A DNA stretch of 35,810 nt from Eubacteriales bacterium (GTDB taxonomy: Bacteria > Bacillota > Clostridia > Lachnospirales > Lachnospiraceae). How positions within the stretch are numbered: the first letter of the stretch is position 1; each line of letters starts with the position of its first letter. A model generated the notes under the pieces. The model made no database searches, was not told where the DNA came from, and was given only the letters and a program-made list of their open reading frames with translations. Below are positions 17,656 through 25,922 of the stretch, in pieces. The stretch spans positions 1-35,810 of the forward strand of contig JAUNDE010000018.1 of assembly GCA_030526265.1 (NCBI GenBank). The letters are read 5' to 3'. A program made the position numbers and the translations under genes.

Positions 17656-17664
17656 TGTGGATAA
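17656..17664 (-). promoter_or_regulatory. DnaA box
   Basis: On the minus strand the nonamer is TTATCCACA, a perfect DnaA box, with a weaker TTTCCACA-like copy 8 bases further on. It lies in the gap between murC and the dnaD-dnaI-prs promoter, about 75 bp upstream of that promoter, touching the murC stop codon. Confidence 0.6.
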
Positions 17665-19044
17665 CTAACGATTTAGGAGATTTTCTCCAATGTTTACTAC
17701 GTCTCCGGCACCCATAGTTATCAACACATCACCTTTCTTACAATGTTCGAGGAAAAAGTCTTCGATTTCACCAAAGGTTGGAAAGTAATATGCATCGCGG
17801 CCTTTTGCCTTCAGAGCGTCAGCGATCTGTGCAGAAGAGACGCCGAGGTCGTCCGTTTCACGAGCTGCGTAAATGTCAGCGAGTACAATGTGATCAACAT
17901 TGGAAAGAGCATCTACAAATTCATTGAATAACGCTTTTGTCCTTGTGTATGTGTGTGGCTGGAAAACACACCACAGCTCTCTGTGTGGATAATGTTTTGC
18001 GGCCAGAAGACTTGCTGTGATCTCTGTAGGATGATGTGCATAATCATCAATGATCGTGAAACCGTTCTTCTCTCCTTTGTATTCAAAACGACGATTTGTT
18101 CCCTCGAACGAAGAGAGTCCTTTCTGCATATCTTCAAAAGAAATATTCATAATATGAGCAGTCACGATCGTTGAAAGAGCATTCAAAATATTGTGGTCTC
18201 CTGTTACGGAGAGGTCGATGTGACCAATGAAGGAACCGTGTTCCATGACATCAAAAGATGCATGGCCTTTTTCGTCGTGAGTGATATTTGTCGCATAATA
18301 GTCTGAGGTTTCTTTCCTTCCGTAAGTGATCACATTGCAGTGAAGCCCATCTGTGATCTCTGTAAGATCAGGAATCTCGTCACCGATGAGAAGCGTTCCG
18401 TCTTCCGGCAAAAGTTCTGCAAATTTGCGGAATGAATTTCGGATATCCTGAAGATCTTTAAAGAAATCAAGATGATCTGCGTCAATATTCAGAATAATTG
18501 CGATCTTAGGGAAAAAATGGAGGAAACTGTTTGTGTATTCACATGCCTCCGTAACAAAAATTTCTGAATTGCCGACGCGGATATTTCCGCCGATCGCCTT
18601 CAGGATACCTCCGACAGAAAGTGTTGGATCCTGCTCGGCAGCAAGTAGAATATGGGACAGCATGGAAGTTGTAGTTGTCTTGCCATGTGTTCCGGAAATG
18701 GCGATCGGAGTATCGTAATTTGTCATAAGTTGTCCAAGAAGTTCTGCACGACTCAACATAGGAAGATTCCGGCGTTTTGCTTCTGCGAATTCTTCATTAT
18801 CTTCATGAATTGCGGCGGTATATACGACAACGTCAATTCCGTCTATAATATTAGAAGCTTTCTGTCCATAGAATACAGCTGCACCCAATTGCTCCAGATG
18901 TCTGGTGAGCGGGGATTCTTTTGCATCAGATCCGGAAATTGTGAAATCTTCTTTCAATAATATTTCGGCAAGTCCGCTCATGCTGATACCGCCGATCCCG
19001 ATAAAGTGAACATGTATTGGTTCATGAAAATTAATTTTATACAT
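17665..19044 (-). CDS. murC: UDP-N-acetylmuramate-L-alanine ligase
   Basis: This 459-residue Mur ligase adds L-alanine to UDP-N-acetylmuramic acid in cytosolic peptidoglycan precursor synthesis. The N-terminal Rossmann domain binds UDP-MurNAc (HFIGIGGISMSGLAEIL), the ATP loop is GTHGKTTTT (residues 118-126), and DDYAHHPTEI is the conserved Mur histidine motif. The ATG at 19044 follows AAAGGA; an upstream in-frame ATG is a weaker choice. It is transcribed alone, divergent from spoVG. Confidence 0.97.
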   Translation of the reverse strand: MYKINFHEPIHVHFIGIGGISMSGLAEILLKEDFTISGSDAKESPLTRHLEQLGAAVFYGQKASNIIDGIDVVVYTAAIHEDNEEFAEAKRRNLPMLSRAELLGQLMTNYDTPIAISGTHGKTTTTSMLSHILLAAEQDPTLSVGGILKAIGGNIRVGNSEIFVTEACEYTNSFLHFFPKIAIILNIDADHLDFFKDLQDIRNSFRKFAELLPEDGTLLIGDEIPDLTEITDGLHCNVITYGRKETSDYYATNITHDEKGHASFDVMEHGSFIGHIDLSVTGDHNILNALSTIVTAHIMNISFEDMQKGLSSFEGTNRRFEYKGEKNGFTIIDDYAHHPTEITASLLAAKHYPHRELWCVFQPHTYTRTKALFNEFVDALSNVDHIVLADIYAARETDDLGVSSAQIADALKAKGRDAYYFPTFGEIEDFFLEHCKKGDVLITMGAGDVVNIGENLLNR

Positions 19045-19103
19045 AAGACAATCCTTTCTAAACATACGTCAAAACTGTCATTTTCTAATCATCATCCTAT
19101 ATT

Positions 19104-19138
19104 ATTATATACATATCTCAAAAAAAAACCAAGGTCAA
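19104..19138 (-). promoter_or_regulatory. murC promoter candidate
   Basis: On the minus strand TTGACC (19133-19138) is followed after 17 bp by TATGTA (19110-19115) and then TATAAT (19104-19109). A long T tract lies in the spacer. The exact -10 is uncertain. Confidence 0.5.
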
Positions 19139-19197
19139 ATTTTTGTTGGATTTGTATAAAATAATTATTAATTTCCAGAATTCATTGGTAAAATTTA

Positions 19198-19226
19198 TTC
19201 ACACCGGCGTGCTTGTATGTTATACT
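19198..19226 (+). promoter_or_regulatory. spoVG promoter
   Basis: TTCACA (19198-19203), 17-bp spacer, TATACT (19221-19226) preceded by TGT (extended -10). It fits SigA. The 109-bp untranslated leader to spoVG shows no recognised element. Confidence 0.7.
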
Positions 19227-19335
19227 GATAACAAGGATTCTAAGTGTGATTTTTTTTAGAGAAAATGCAGAAGATTATCTTAGAATAAATGGTCATGAGT
19301 CAGAGAAATGACCAAAGAAAGGAGTAAGGAACGCA

Positions 19336-19611
19336 ATGAAGATTACAGATGTACGCGTGCGCAAAATGACAAAGGAAGGGAAGCTGAAAGCTGTGGTTTC
19401 CATCACTATGGATGATGAGTTCGTAGTACATGACATTAAGGTTATTGAAGGCGAGAAAGGCTTCTTTATTGCAATGCCTAGCAAGAAGACGTTGGATGGC
19501 GAGTATCGTGATATTGCGCATCCGATTAATTCTGGTACAAGAGAGCGTATTCAGAGCATTATTCTCGAGAAATTCGAGGAAGCGATGAATGAAGAAGAAC
19601 AGGACAACTAA
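19336..19611 (+). CDS. spoVG: Septation/sporulation regulator SpoVG
   Basis: The 91-residue protein matches SpoVG from its first residues ([20 protein letters not shown]) to [21 protein letters not shown] in the middle. SpoVG is a small nucleic-acid-binding regulator that affects septation, spore cortex formation and exoprotein synthesis. GAAAGGAG precedes the ATG. The gene is monocistronic, ended by the terminator at 19654-19688. Confidence 0.96.
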   Translation: MKITDVRVRKMTKEGKLKAVVSITMDDEFVVHDIKVIEGEKGFFIAMPSKKTLDGEYRDIAHPINSGTRERIQSIILEKFEEAMNEEEQDN

Positions 19612-19653
19612 GGATTCGACATAGAGACAGATAATACAGGCACCGGAATTATG

Positions 19654-19688
19654 AAATCCCCCGCACAGTCAGATGTGTGGGGGATTTT
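19654..19688 (+). terminator. spoVG terminator
   Basis: AAATCCCCC with GCACA pairs with TGTGTGGGGGATTT and runs into TTTTT. It may also stop the convergent pseudouridine synthase operon. Confidence 0.85.
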
Positions 19689-19705
19689 TGGTGATTCATG
19701 TGTTT

Positions 19706-20368
19706 TTATAATTCTCCGATTTCAAAATGCATGGATTCTCCTGTGCGCGGATGCCTGAATGTGAGTCGGTAGGCGCAGAGTTTTAACTCCTGATAACCAC
19801 GGATATTCGAAGCAGCGGGATTGTATTTCGTGTCCCCTGCGATCGGGCAGCCAAGGTGGGATAACTGTACCCGTATCTGATGATGACGCCCGGTATCAAG
19901 CGTAATTTTTAAGCGTGTCTGCTTATCAGATGTTTTTTCAAGTACTTCATAGTGCAGCTTTGCAATTCTGGCTCCCGGGGTGTCCGGAGAACAGACACGG
20001 GAAGTGTTTGTTCTGCCGTCTTTTACAAGATAATCCGTCAGATCACCGGAGGATTCTTTTGGACAACCGTCAACAAGTGCCAGGTAGTGCTTTCCAAACC
20101 CGGAAGAAATAATCTGGCGGCTCAGTGCAGCAGCAGCGGACTTGTTCTTTGCAAATACAAGAATACCTGAAACGGGCTGGTCTAACCGGTGGATGACTGC
20201 AATATAAGGCCGGGATCCCGTGTCTGCTCTCGCTATGTGGTTCAGGAGCATATGCTCAAGATCCGGAGTGCCGGTCTTTTTTGTCTGAGTTGCGAGCCCG
20301 TGCGGTTTCACGCATACAATGATGTCATCGTCTTCAAATAAAATATTTAAGGAATTTTTTGTTCTCAT
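19706..20368 (-). CDS. RluA-family pseudouridine synthase
   Basis: A 220-residue short RluA-type enzyme that isomerises uridine to pseudouridine in rRNA or tRNA. The catalytic aspartate is in the family motif HRLDQPVSG (about residues 62-70); the IVCVKPHGLATQ and DTGRHHQIRVQLSHLGCPIAGDTKY blocks are also typical. There is no N-terminal S4 domain, unlike RluD. The target site is not predictable. It lies 32 bp downstream of the dehydrogenase gene on the same strand. Confidence 0.92.
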   Translation of the reverse strand: MRTKNSLNILFEDDDIIVCVKPHGLATQTKKTGTPDLEHMLLNHIARADTGSRPYIAVIHRLDQPVSGILVFAKNKSAAAALSRQIISSGFGKHYLALVDGCPKESSGDLTDYLVKDGRTNTSRVCSPDTPGARIAKLHYEVLEKTSDKQTRLKITLDTGRHHQIRVQLSHLGCPIAGDTKYNPAASNIRGYQELKLCAYRLTFRHPRTGESMHFEIGEL

Positions 20369-20400
20369 AATTTTTATAGATCATATATTCAAATGCGCTC

Positions 20401-21360
20401 CTAAACAACGAGGTTGCGTTCGCGACCTTCCAGGAATGCTTTGATATTTTCATAGTTTTCTGTTACAACACGAGTTCTTGCTTCTGTGCTTGCCCATGCC
20501 ATATGTGGGGTGATGAAGAGCTTTGAACTGTCTTTGATCTTACTCAGAGGATTTGTCTCACGAAGTGGTTCGTGTTCAAGAACGTCAAGCCCGGCAGCTG
20601 CAATCTCATCATTGATCAATGCCTCGTATAAATCAGCATTGTTTACGACAGGTCCTCTGGCGACGTTGATAAGGATGGCGCTCTTCTTCATTTTCTTCAG
20701 TGCGGCTGCGTCGATCAGATCACGTGTGAGATTTGAGAGAGGGCAGTGAACAGAAAGGATATCTGCCTGTGCAAGAAGCGTGTCAAAGTCAACGCGTGGA
20801 TAATCTGTGCAGGTGCTTTTGCCGGAAGCAGAGTAGAAGATGACCTTACAGCCGAAGGCTGCAGCGATTCTTGCCACCATGCGCCCGATTCCGCCCATGC
20901 CGATGATACCCCATGTTTTACCTGCAAGCTCGAAGAATGAGCGGTCAAAGTTTGAAAAACGTTTCTGCGCAGAGTATTCACCTGATTTTACATAGCTGTC
21001 ATAGTGTGGAAGGTTTTCTAAAAGATAAAGAGCGAGTGCAAATGTGTGCTGCGCAACGGCTTCTGTGCAGTAATTGCGTACATTTGCAACGCGGATTCCG
21101 CGGCTTTTGCAGTATTCGATGTCGACGTTGTCAAAGCCTGTAGCAAATTCACAGATCAGTTTGACGTTTTTCGCTTCTCTAAGGGTCTCTTCGTTCATTG
21201 GGAGTTTGTTGTTGATGATGATGTCGGCATCTTTGACTCTTTCTTTTCCATCGGTGGTATTATCTGTATTTGAGTAACTCGTTACATCACCGAATTCTTC
21301 AAAACAGGAAATATCTATATCGGTTCCGACACTGTCGCGTTCTGTTATTACAATTTTCAT
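20401..21360 (-). CDS. NAD-dependent D-2-hydroxyacid dehydrogenase
   Basis: This 319-residue enzyme has the D-isomer 2-hydroxyacid dehydrogenase layout: a catalytic domain in two parts around a Rossmann domain with GMGGIGRMVA (about residues 155-164). Catalytic residues are the arginine in NVARGPVVN, the glutamate in LEHEPL and the histidine in ITPHMAW. Substrates may be hydroxypyruvate, glyoxylate or another 2-keto acid; the group most resembles glycerate dehydrogenase/hydroxypyruvate reductase. The ATG at 21360 follows GGAGG. It heads an operon with the pseudouridine synthase. Confidence 0.93.
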   Translation of the reverse strand: MKIVITERDSVGTDIDISCFEEFGDVTSYSNTDNTTDGKERVKDADIIINNKLPMNEETLREAKNVKLICEFATGFDNVDIEYCKSRGIRVANVRNYCTEAVAQHTFALALYLLENLPHYDSYVKSGEYSAQKRFSNFDRSFFELAGKTWGIIGMGGIGRMVARIAAAFGCKVIFYSASGKSTCTDYPRVDFDTLLAQADILSVHCPLSNLTRDLIDAAALKKMKKSAILINVARGPVVNNADLYEALINDEIAAAGLDVLEHEPLRETNPLSKIKDSSKLFITPHMAWASTEARTRVVTENYENIKAFLEGRERNLVV

Positions 21361-21448
21361 GATGCTATACCTCCATAAACTGGTTTGATGTGTTTTATTC
21401 TATCATATTTATAAAAGAACTGCTATATGGGAAAAGTAAAAGGAAGGG

Positions 21449-21477
21449 TTGACAAAACAGGGGGATTCCATTAAAAT
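21449..21477 (+). promoter_or_regulatory. proS promoter
   Basis: TTGACA (21449-21454), 17-bp spacer, TAAAAT (21472-21477). It lies just upstream of the T-box leader. Confidence 0.75.
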
Positions 21478-21519
21478 TACGGATAATTGAACAGTTCACC
21501 TGTAATGATAGTTACAAAA

Positions 21520-21760
21520 GGTGAAATAGCGATGAAGAGGAATAGTAGTCGGTCGAACATATTACAGAGAAGAATCGTATGCTGAGAGATTTTGTATGAG
21601 AACCCGATAAACCTGCCTTGGAGCTTCCGTGTGAAAAGCATGGCGCATGCATCGGCGTTAACGATGGAATGAGAGAACTGCCCGGAGGCAGTTAATTAGG
21701 GTGGTACCGCCGAGCTTTCGGTCCCTTGTGGATGGAAAGACCGGGGGTTCTTTTTTATTT
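21520..21760 (+). ncRNA. T-box leader controlling proS
   Basis: The 14-nt T-box core AGGGTGGTACCGC lies at 21698-21710, preceded by stem I features (GAAGAGGAATAGTAG, CTGAGAG, CCTTGGAG) and followed by a terminator stem (CGGTC...GACCG with T run, 21716-21756). The UGGU in the core fits the ACCA end of tRNA-Pro. Uncharged tRNA-Pro should favour read-through. The specifier codon is probably a proline codon near 21603-21614 (CCG or CCT); I could not fix which. The whole 436-bp gap before proS is promoter plus this leader. Confidence 0.9.
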
Positions 21761-21796
21761 TCATTGTAAATATTAGGAAAGAAAGAGGAGAGAGAC

Positions 21797-23239
21797 ATGG
21801 CAAAGCAGCAGAAAATGGTAAAAAACATCACTTCCCGTGATGAAGATTTCGCTCAGTGGTACACAGACGTTGTACGCGAAGCAGAATTATGTGATTATTC
21901 GAGCGTAAAAGGATGCCTTAACTACCTTCCAAACGGATATGCGATCTGGGAGAGAATCCAGGCAGACCTTGACAGACGTTTTAAAGAGACAGGCGTAGAG
22001 AACGTATATCTTCCAATGCTGATCCCGGAATCACTTCTTGAGAAAGAAGCGGATCATATCGAAGGATTTGCACCGGAAGTTGCGTGGGTTACACATGGTG
22101 GTATGGAGAGACTTCAGGAGAGACTCTGCATTCGTCCTACATCAGAGACACTTTTCTGTGATATCTGGGCTAGAACTGTAAAATCACACAGAGATCTTCC
22201 AAAAGTATGGAACCAGTGGAATTCCGTTCTTCGCTGGGAAAAGACAACAAGACCATTCCTTCGCTCAAGAGAATTCCTGTGGCAGGAAGGTCATACAATC
22301 CATGCGACATATGAGGAAGCAGAAGCAAGAACGATCCAGATGTTCCATGTATATGAAGACTGTTACAAGGAGACAATGGCAATTCCATACGTATCAGGAA
22401 GAAAGGCAGAGCACGAGAAATTTGCAGGAGCGCAGGATACTTATACAGTAGAGGCTCTCATGCATGACGGAAAAGCGCTTCAGTCTGCGACAAGCCACTT
22501 CTTCGGAAGCGGATTCCCGGATGCATTCGGAATTAAATATGTAGATAAGAACAATGAACTTCAAAGCGTATACGAGACATCCTGGGGATGGTCTACAAGA
22601 AGTATCGGAGCACTTATTATGGTTCACGGTGATGATGACGGTCTTGTACTTCCGCCACATGTTGCTCCGATTGAGTGCCGTATCATTCCGATCGCGCAGC
22701 ATAAGGAAGGTGTCCTTGACAAGGCAGATGAACTTCTCGCTGCACTTAAGAAAGCCGGATACAGAGTGAACATTGATGATTCTGAGAAGAGTCCGGGATG
22801 GAAATTCGCAGAGCAGGAGAAGCTCGGTATTCCTACACGTATCGAGATCGGACCAAAGGATCTTGAGAACAATCAGGTTGTTGTTGTTCGCCGTGATACC
22901 CGTGAGAAGATCATTGTTTCAATGGATGAGATCGCAGTAAAACTTCGTGACATTCTTGAGACGATCCAGTCTGATATGTATGACAGAGCAAAAGAATTCC
23001 TTGACAGTCATATCTTCGAGGCGACAAATCTTGATGAGATGAAAGAGCAGTTCACAAAGAACCGTGGATTTGTAAAAGCATGCTGGTGCGGAGATCCTGC
23101 GTGTGAAGGTGAAGTGAAATATGTGACAGGCGGAGCAGCGACAAGATGTCTGATTGAAGATGAAGAATTTATCTCAGACAAATGTATTTACTGTGGAAAG
23201 CCTGCAAAACACATGGCATACTGGGGCAAATCTTACTAA
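21797..23239 (+). CDS. proS: Prolyl-tRNA synthetase (archaeal/eukaryote-like type)
   Basis: The 480-residue protein charges tRNA-Pro with proline. It lacks the editing insertion domain of long bacterial ProRS and has the type-3 (archaeal/eukaryotic-like) arrangement: catalytic class II core with RPTSETLFCDIW and RWEKTTRPFLRSREFLWQEG, an anticodon-binding domain, and a C-terminal zinc-binding region with CWCGDPACEG and CIYCGKPAKH ending in the conserved Tyr. The ATG follows a GAGGAG site. Control by the T-box leader fits its role. A terminator follows. Confidence 0.96.
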   Translation: MAKQQKMVKNITSRDEDFAQWYTDVVREAELCDYSSVKGCLNYLPNGYAIWERIQADLDRRFKETGVENVYLPMLIPESLLEKEADHIEGFAPEVAWVTHGGMERLQERLCIRPTSETLFCDIWARTVKSHRDLPKVWNQWNSVLRWEKTTRPFLRSREFLWQEGHTIHATYEEAEARTIQMFHVYEDCYKETMAIPYVSGRKAEHEKFAGAQDTYTVEALMHDGKALQSATSHFFGSGFPDAFGIKYVDKNNELQSVYETSWGWSTRSIGALIMVHGDDDGLVLPPHVAPIECRIIPIAQHKEGVLDKADELLAALKKAGYRVNIDDSEKSPGWKFAEQEKLGIPTRIEIGPKDLENNQVVVVRRDTREKIIVSMDEIAVKLRDILETIQSDMYDRAKEFLDSHIFEATNLDEMKEQFTKNRGFVKACWCGDPACEGEVKYVTGGAATRCLIEDEEFISDKCIYCGKPAKHMAYWGKSY

Positions 23240-23254
23240 AATATACGTTGAGAT

Positions 23255-23289
23255 AAAGAGGCTGTTTGAAAAAACAGTCTCTTTCTTTT
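23255..23289 (+). terminator. proS terminator with cca promoter inside
   Basis: AAAGAGGCTGTTT (23255-23267) pairs with AAACAGTCTCTTT (23272-23284) over a GAAA tetraloop, then TTCTTTT. One G-T pair only. Confidence 0.9.
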
Positions 23290-23294
23290 ATAAT
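23266..23294 (+). promoter_or_regulatory. cca promoter embedded in the proS terminator
   Basis: TTGAAA (23266-23271) lies at the terminator loop; a 17-bp spacer and TATAAT (23289-23294) follow. It would start cca transcription about 25 bases before the ATG. Confidence 0.65.
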
Positions 23295-23326
23295 AGAAGC
23301 AGAATGTAGGGAAAGGAGAAGCATAC

Positions 23327-24646
23327 ATGGTTGAAATACAGATTCCTGAAAAAGTAAATAAGATCATTCATACGCTTCAGGCACATGGGTATGAAGCATA
23401 TGCAGTAGGAGGATGTGTGCGGGACTCTTTCCTTGGAAGGATCCCGATGGACTGGGATATCACGACATCTGCCATGCCGGAGGAGACGAAGGCATTGTTT
23501 CCGCATACATTTGATACCGGTATTGAACATGGAACGATCACGGTGCTTTTAGATCATGAAGGGTTTGAAGTGACAACGTATCGCGTGGACGGAAAATACG
23601 AGGACAGCCGTCATCCGAAAGAGGTCACATTTGTTCGGAATCTGAAAGAAGATCTTCTTCGAAGGGATTTTACGATCAATGCGATGGCATATAATGAAAA
23701 AGACGGACTTGTCGATATCTTTGGAGGAATGGAAGATCTCAGGTCGGGTGTGATCCGATGCGTCGGTGATGCAAGATCAAGATTTTCTGAAGATGCACTT
23801 CGAATTTTGCGGGGAGTGCGATTTGCCGCTCAGCTCGGATTTGATATTGCACCGGATACAAAGGAGGGGATGCGTGAACTTGCTCCTACGCTCCGGAATA
23901 TCAGTGCAGAAAGAATTCAGACTGAACTCGTTAAGATGCTTTGTTCGCCAAGACCGGATATGCTCAGGGAAGCGTGGAAGCTTGGTATCACGAAAGAATT
24001 TATACCGGAATTTGATGAAGCGATGGAGATCACGCAGGAAAATCCACACCATATGTATTCTGTAGGGGAGCATATCCTGCATGCGCTTATAAATGTGAGA
24101 AACGACAAGGTACTCCGGCTTGCAATGTTATTTCATGATATCGGAAAAACGAAGGCAAAGACGGTAGATGAGAATGGAGTGGCTCATTTCAGGGGGCATG
24201 AGGAAATGAGCGAGAAGATGGCAGGTGAAATCTTAAAGAGACTGAAGTTTGATAATGATACACTGAACCGCGTAAAGAAGCTTGTGTATTTTCATGATTA
24301 CTATATGCCGTTGGAGCCGAAGTATGTGCGAAGAGCGATCAATAAGATCGGGGAAGAACTCTTCCCGCTTTATCTGGAAGTGCGAAGGGCAGATGTTCTT
24401 GCTCAAAGTCATTATCAATTAGAAGAGAAGCTTTCGGAGATCGGGACGGTGAAGAACCTGTATGAAGAGATCATGGAAAAGAAAGAGTGTGTTTCACTCA
24501 AAACACTTGCAGTGGGTGGCCGTGATCTGATCGAGGCCGGAATGAAGCCGGGAAAAGAAATTGGAACGACACTCGCGCGTCTTTTGGAACTCGTGATCGA
24601 ACATCCGGAATTAAATACAAAAGAAGAGCTTTTAAAGCATATATAA
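23327..24646 (+). CDS. cca: CCA tRNA nucleotidyltransferase with HD domain
   Basis: This 439-residue enzyme adds or repairs the CCA end of tRNA. The nucleotidyltransferase head has AVGGCVRDSFLG and the DWDI metal-binding pair (about residues 26-50), followed by RRDFTINAMAYN and the neck motif ERIQTELVKML. The second half carries an HD phosphohydrolase domain (MLFHDIGKTKAKT), seen in many bacterial CCA enzymes. GGAG precedes the ATG. It sits between the proS unit and a CotS-like gene. Confidence 0.95.
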   Translation: MVEIQIPEKVNKIIHTLQAHGYEAYAVGGCVRDSFLGRIPMDWDITTSAMPEETKALFPHTFDTGIEHGTITVLLDHEGFEVTTYRVDGKYEDSRHPKEVTFVRNLKEDLLRRDFTINAMAYNEKDGLVDIFGGMEDLRSGVIRCVGDARSRFSEDALRILRGVRFAAQLGFDIAPDTKEGMRELAPTLRNISAERIQTELVKMLCSPRPDMLREAWKLGITKEFIPEFDEAMEITQENPHHMYSVGEHILHALINVRNDKVLRLAMLFHDIGKTKAKTVDENGVAHFRGHEEMSEKMAGEILKRLKFDNDTLNRVKKLVYFHDYYMPLEPKYVRRAINKIGEELFPLYLEVRRADVLAQSHYQLEEKLSEIGTVKNLYEEIMEKKECVSLKTLAVGGRDLIEAGMKPGKEIGTTLARLLELVIEHPELNTKEELLKHI

Positions 24647-24696
24647 AAACGATATTGTTTCTTTTGTGGGCGTCTATGACTTGGTCCCTGAGAAAG

Positions 24697-24725
24697 GAAT
24701 AAATATTCCCCTGTACGCATACATT
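24697..24725 (+). promoter_or_regulatory. SigE-like promoter candidate for CotS-like gene
   Basis: CATACATT (24718-24725) is a full match to the SigE -10 consensus CATACAnT. GAATAAA at 24697-24703 (14-bp spacer) is a partial -35 match. It precedes a spore-coat-type gene by 40 bp. Assignment is by eye. Confidence 0.5.
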
Positions 24726-24758
24726 GAAAAGAATGGATTTGGGTGAGAGGTACAGGGG
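24708..24758 (+). other. Hairpin that would hide the CotS-like gene's ribosome binding site
   Basis: CCCCTGTAC (24708-24716) is complementary to GTACAGGGG (24750-24758), which contains the AGGGG ribosome binding site for the ATG at 24766. A transcript entering from cca would fold it; a transcript from the SigE-like promoter starts inside the loop and lacks the left arm. Confidence 0.55.
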
Positions 24759-24765
24759 TTTTGTT

Positions 24766-25749
24766 ATGCAGGAATATGAACTGAATATACTGGAACAATA
24801 TGATTTGGAAATAAAGAACACCCGAAAAACAAGAGGAGCGTTTCTTTGTGAGACAGAACAGGGATTGTTTCTGTTGAAAGAGGCGATGATATCGGACAAA
24901 CGTGCGGAAGTGTTAAATAGCCTCGGCAATATACTGATAAGATCCGGATATGAAAAAATAGACAGGATCCGTTCAAATAAAGACGGGAATCTGATCAGTG
25001 TATCAGAAGATGGAAGCAGGTATATATTGAAGCATTGGTATTATGGAAGAGAATGCGATGTCCGCAGAAACAGAGAATTGTTTGAGGGAGCTGCGAATCT
25101 GGCAAGACTTCATCTGGTGATGAAGATGCCGGTGAGTGAATGCGAGATGGAAGCACCTCTGATAAAGATCTATGAGTCAAGAAACCGGGAACTCAGGAAA
25201 GTCAGACAGTTTGTTCGGAGCAGGTCGGCAAGGGGAGAATTTGAGCTGCAGTTTCTGAAAGAATTTGAGGGATTATTTGAATGGGCGAGAGCAGGGATCT
25301 CGGAACTTCGACTGTCAGAGTATGAAGAACTGTACAGAGAGAGTCAGAGAGAACAGGTCTGGATCCACGGAGAATATAATTATCACAATATCCTGTTTAC
25401 ACAGGATGGTATTGCAACGACATGCTTTGAAAAGTGTAAGTGCAATGTTCAGGCGGAAGATCTGTATTACTTTTTGAGGAAAGCAATGGAGAAACACAGG
25501 TGGAATGTGAGACTGTGTGACTGTATGCTCAATGCGTACAATGCAGTACGTCCAATGGATGAAAGAGAAATGGAATACTTGAAAATACGATTCATTTATC
25601 CGGAGAAATTCTGGAAGATCGCGGGGGCTTATTATCGCTCGAACAAAGCATGGATTTTGGTGAAAAATGTCGAGAAATTTCAGGTTGCAGTGTCGCAGAC
25701 GGAGGAAAAAAAACAATTATTAAAAGATATCTTTGGATTTTCCCTCTGA
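24766..25749 (+). CDS. CotS-like spore coat protein (kinase-fold)
   Basis: The 327-residue protein has the aminoglycoside-phosphotransferase-like fold of CotS/YutH-type spore coat proteins: an N lobe (about residues 15-95) with a FLLKEAM lysine strand, and a C lobe with HGEYNYHNILF at residue 201, matching the HGDxxxxN catalytic loop except Glu for Asp. The DFD-like metal-binding motif is replaced by FEKCKCNVQAEDLYYFLRK, a known CotS-type variation. It probably lacks kinase activity and acts structurally in the spore coat. The ATG at 24766 has the AGGGG site; an earlier in-frame start (24724) lacks a site. Confidence 0.8.
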   Translation: MQEYELNILEQYDLEIKNTRKTRGAFLCETEQGLFLLKEAMISDKRAEVLNSLGNILIRSGYEKIDRIRSNKDGNLISVSEDGSRYILKHWYYGRECDVRRNRELFEGAANLARLHLVMKMPVSECEMEAPLIKIYESRNRELRKVRQFVRSRSARGEFELQFLKEFEGLFEWARAGISELRLSEYEELYRESQREQVWIHGEYNYHNILFTQDGIATTCFEKCKCNVQAEDLYYFLRKAMEKHRWNVRLCDCMLNAYNAVRPMDEREMEYLKIRFIYPEKFWKIAGAYYRSNKAWILVKNVEKFQVAVSQTEEKKQLLKDIFGFSL

Positions 25750-25763
25750 TTGGGCAAATTTAC

Positions 25764-25878
25764 TTGACAAAGAGAGTAGAATATGATAAAAATATTTAGC
25801 GTCGAATCTTAAAAAAGCCTTATAAATCAAGGGTTTCAGAGGTGTTTACTTGACATCGTAACACAGAAACGTCATAAT
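25764..25878 (+). promoter_or_regulatory. Tandem promoters of hup
   Basis: Two SigA-like promoters: TTGACA (25764-25769)-17 bp-TAAAAA (25787-25792), and TTGACA (25850-25855)-17 bp-CATAAT (25873-25878). The 11-mer TTTACTTGACA occurs at both, 86 bp apart. Two promoters fit a highly expressed DNA-binding protein. Confidence 0.65.
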
Positions 25879-25922
25879 ATATTTAAGGTAACAAGAAAAG
25901 AACGGTAGGAGGAATAATAGAT

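Noticed and set aside
25793-25849. Possible phage attachment-like sequence in the hup leader
   Set aside because: No integrase, tRNA end or duplicated core accompanies it.
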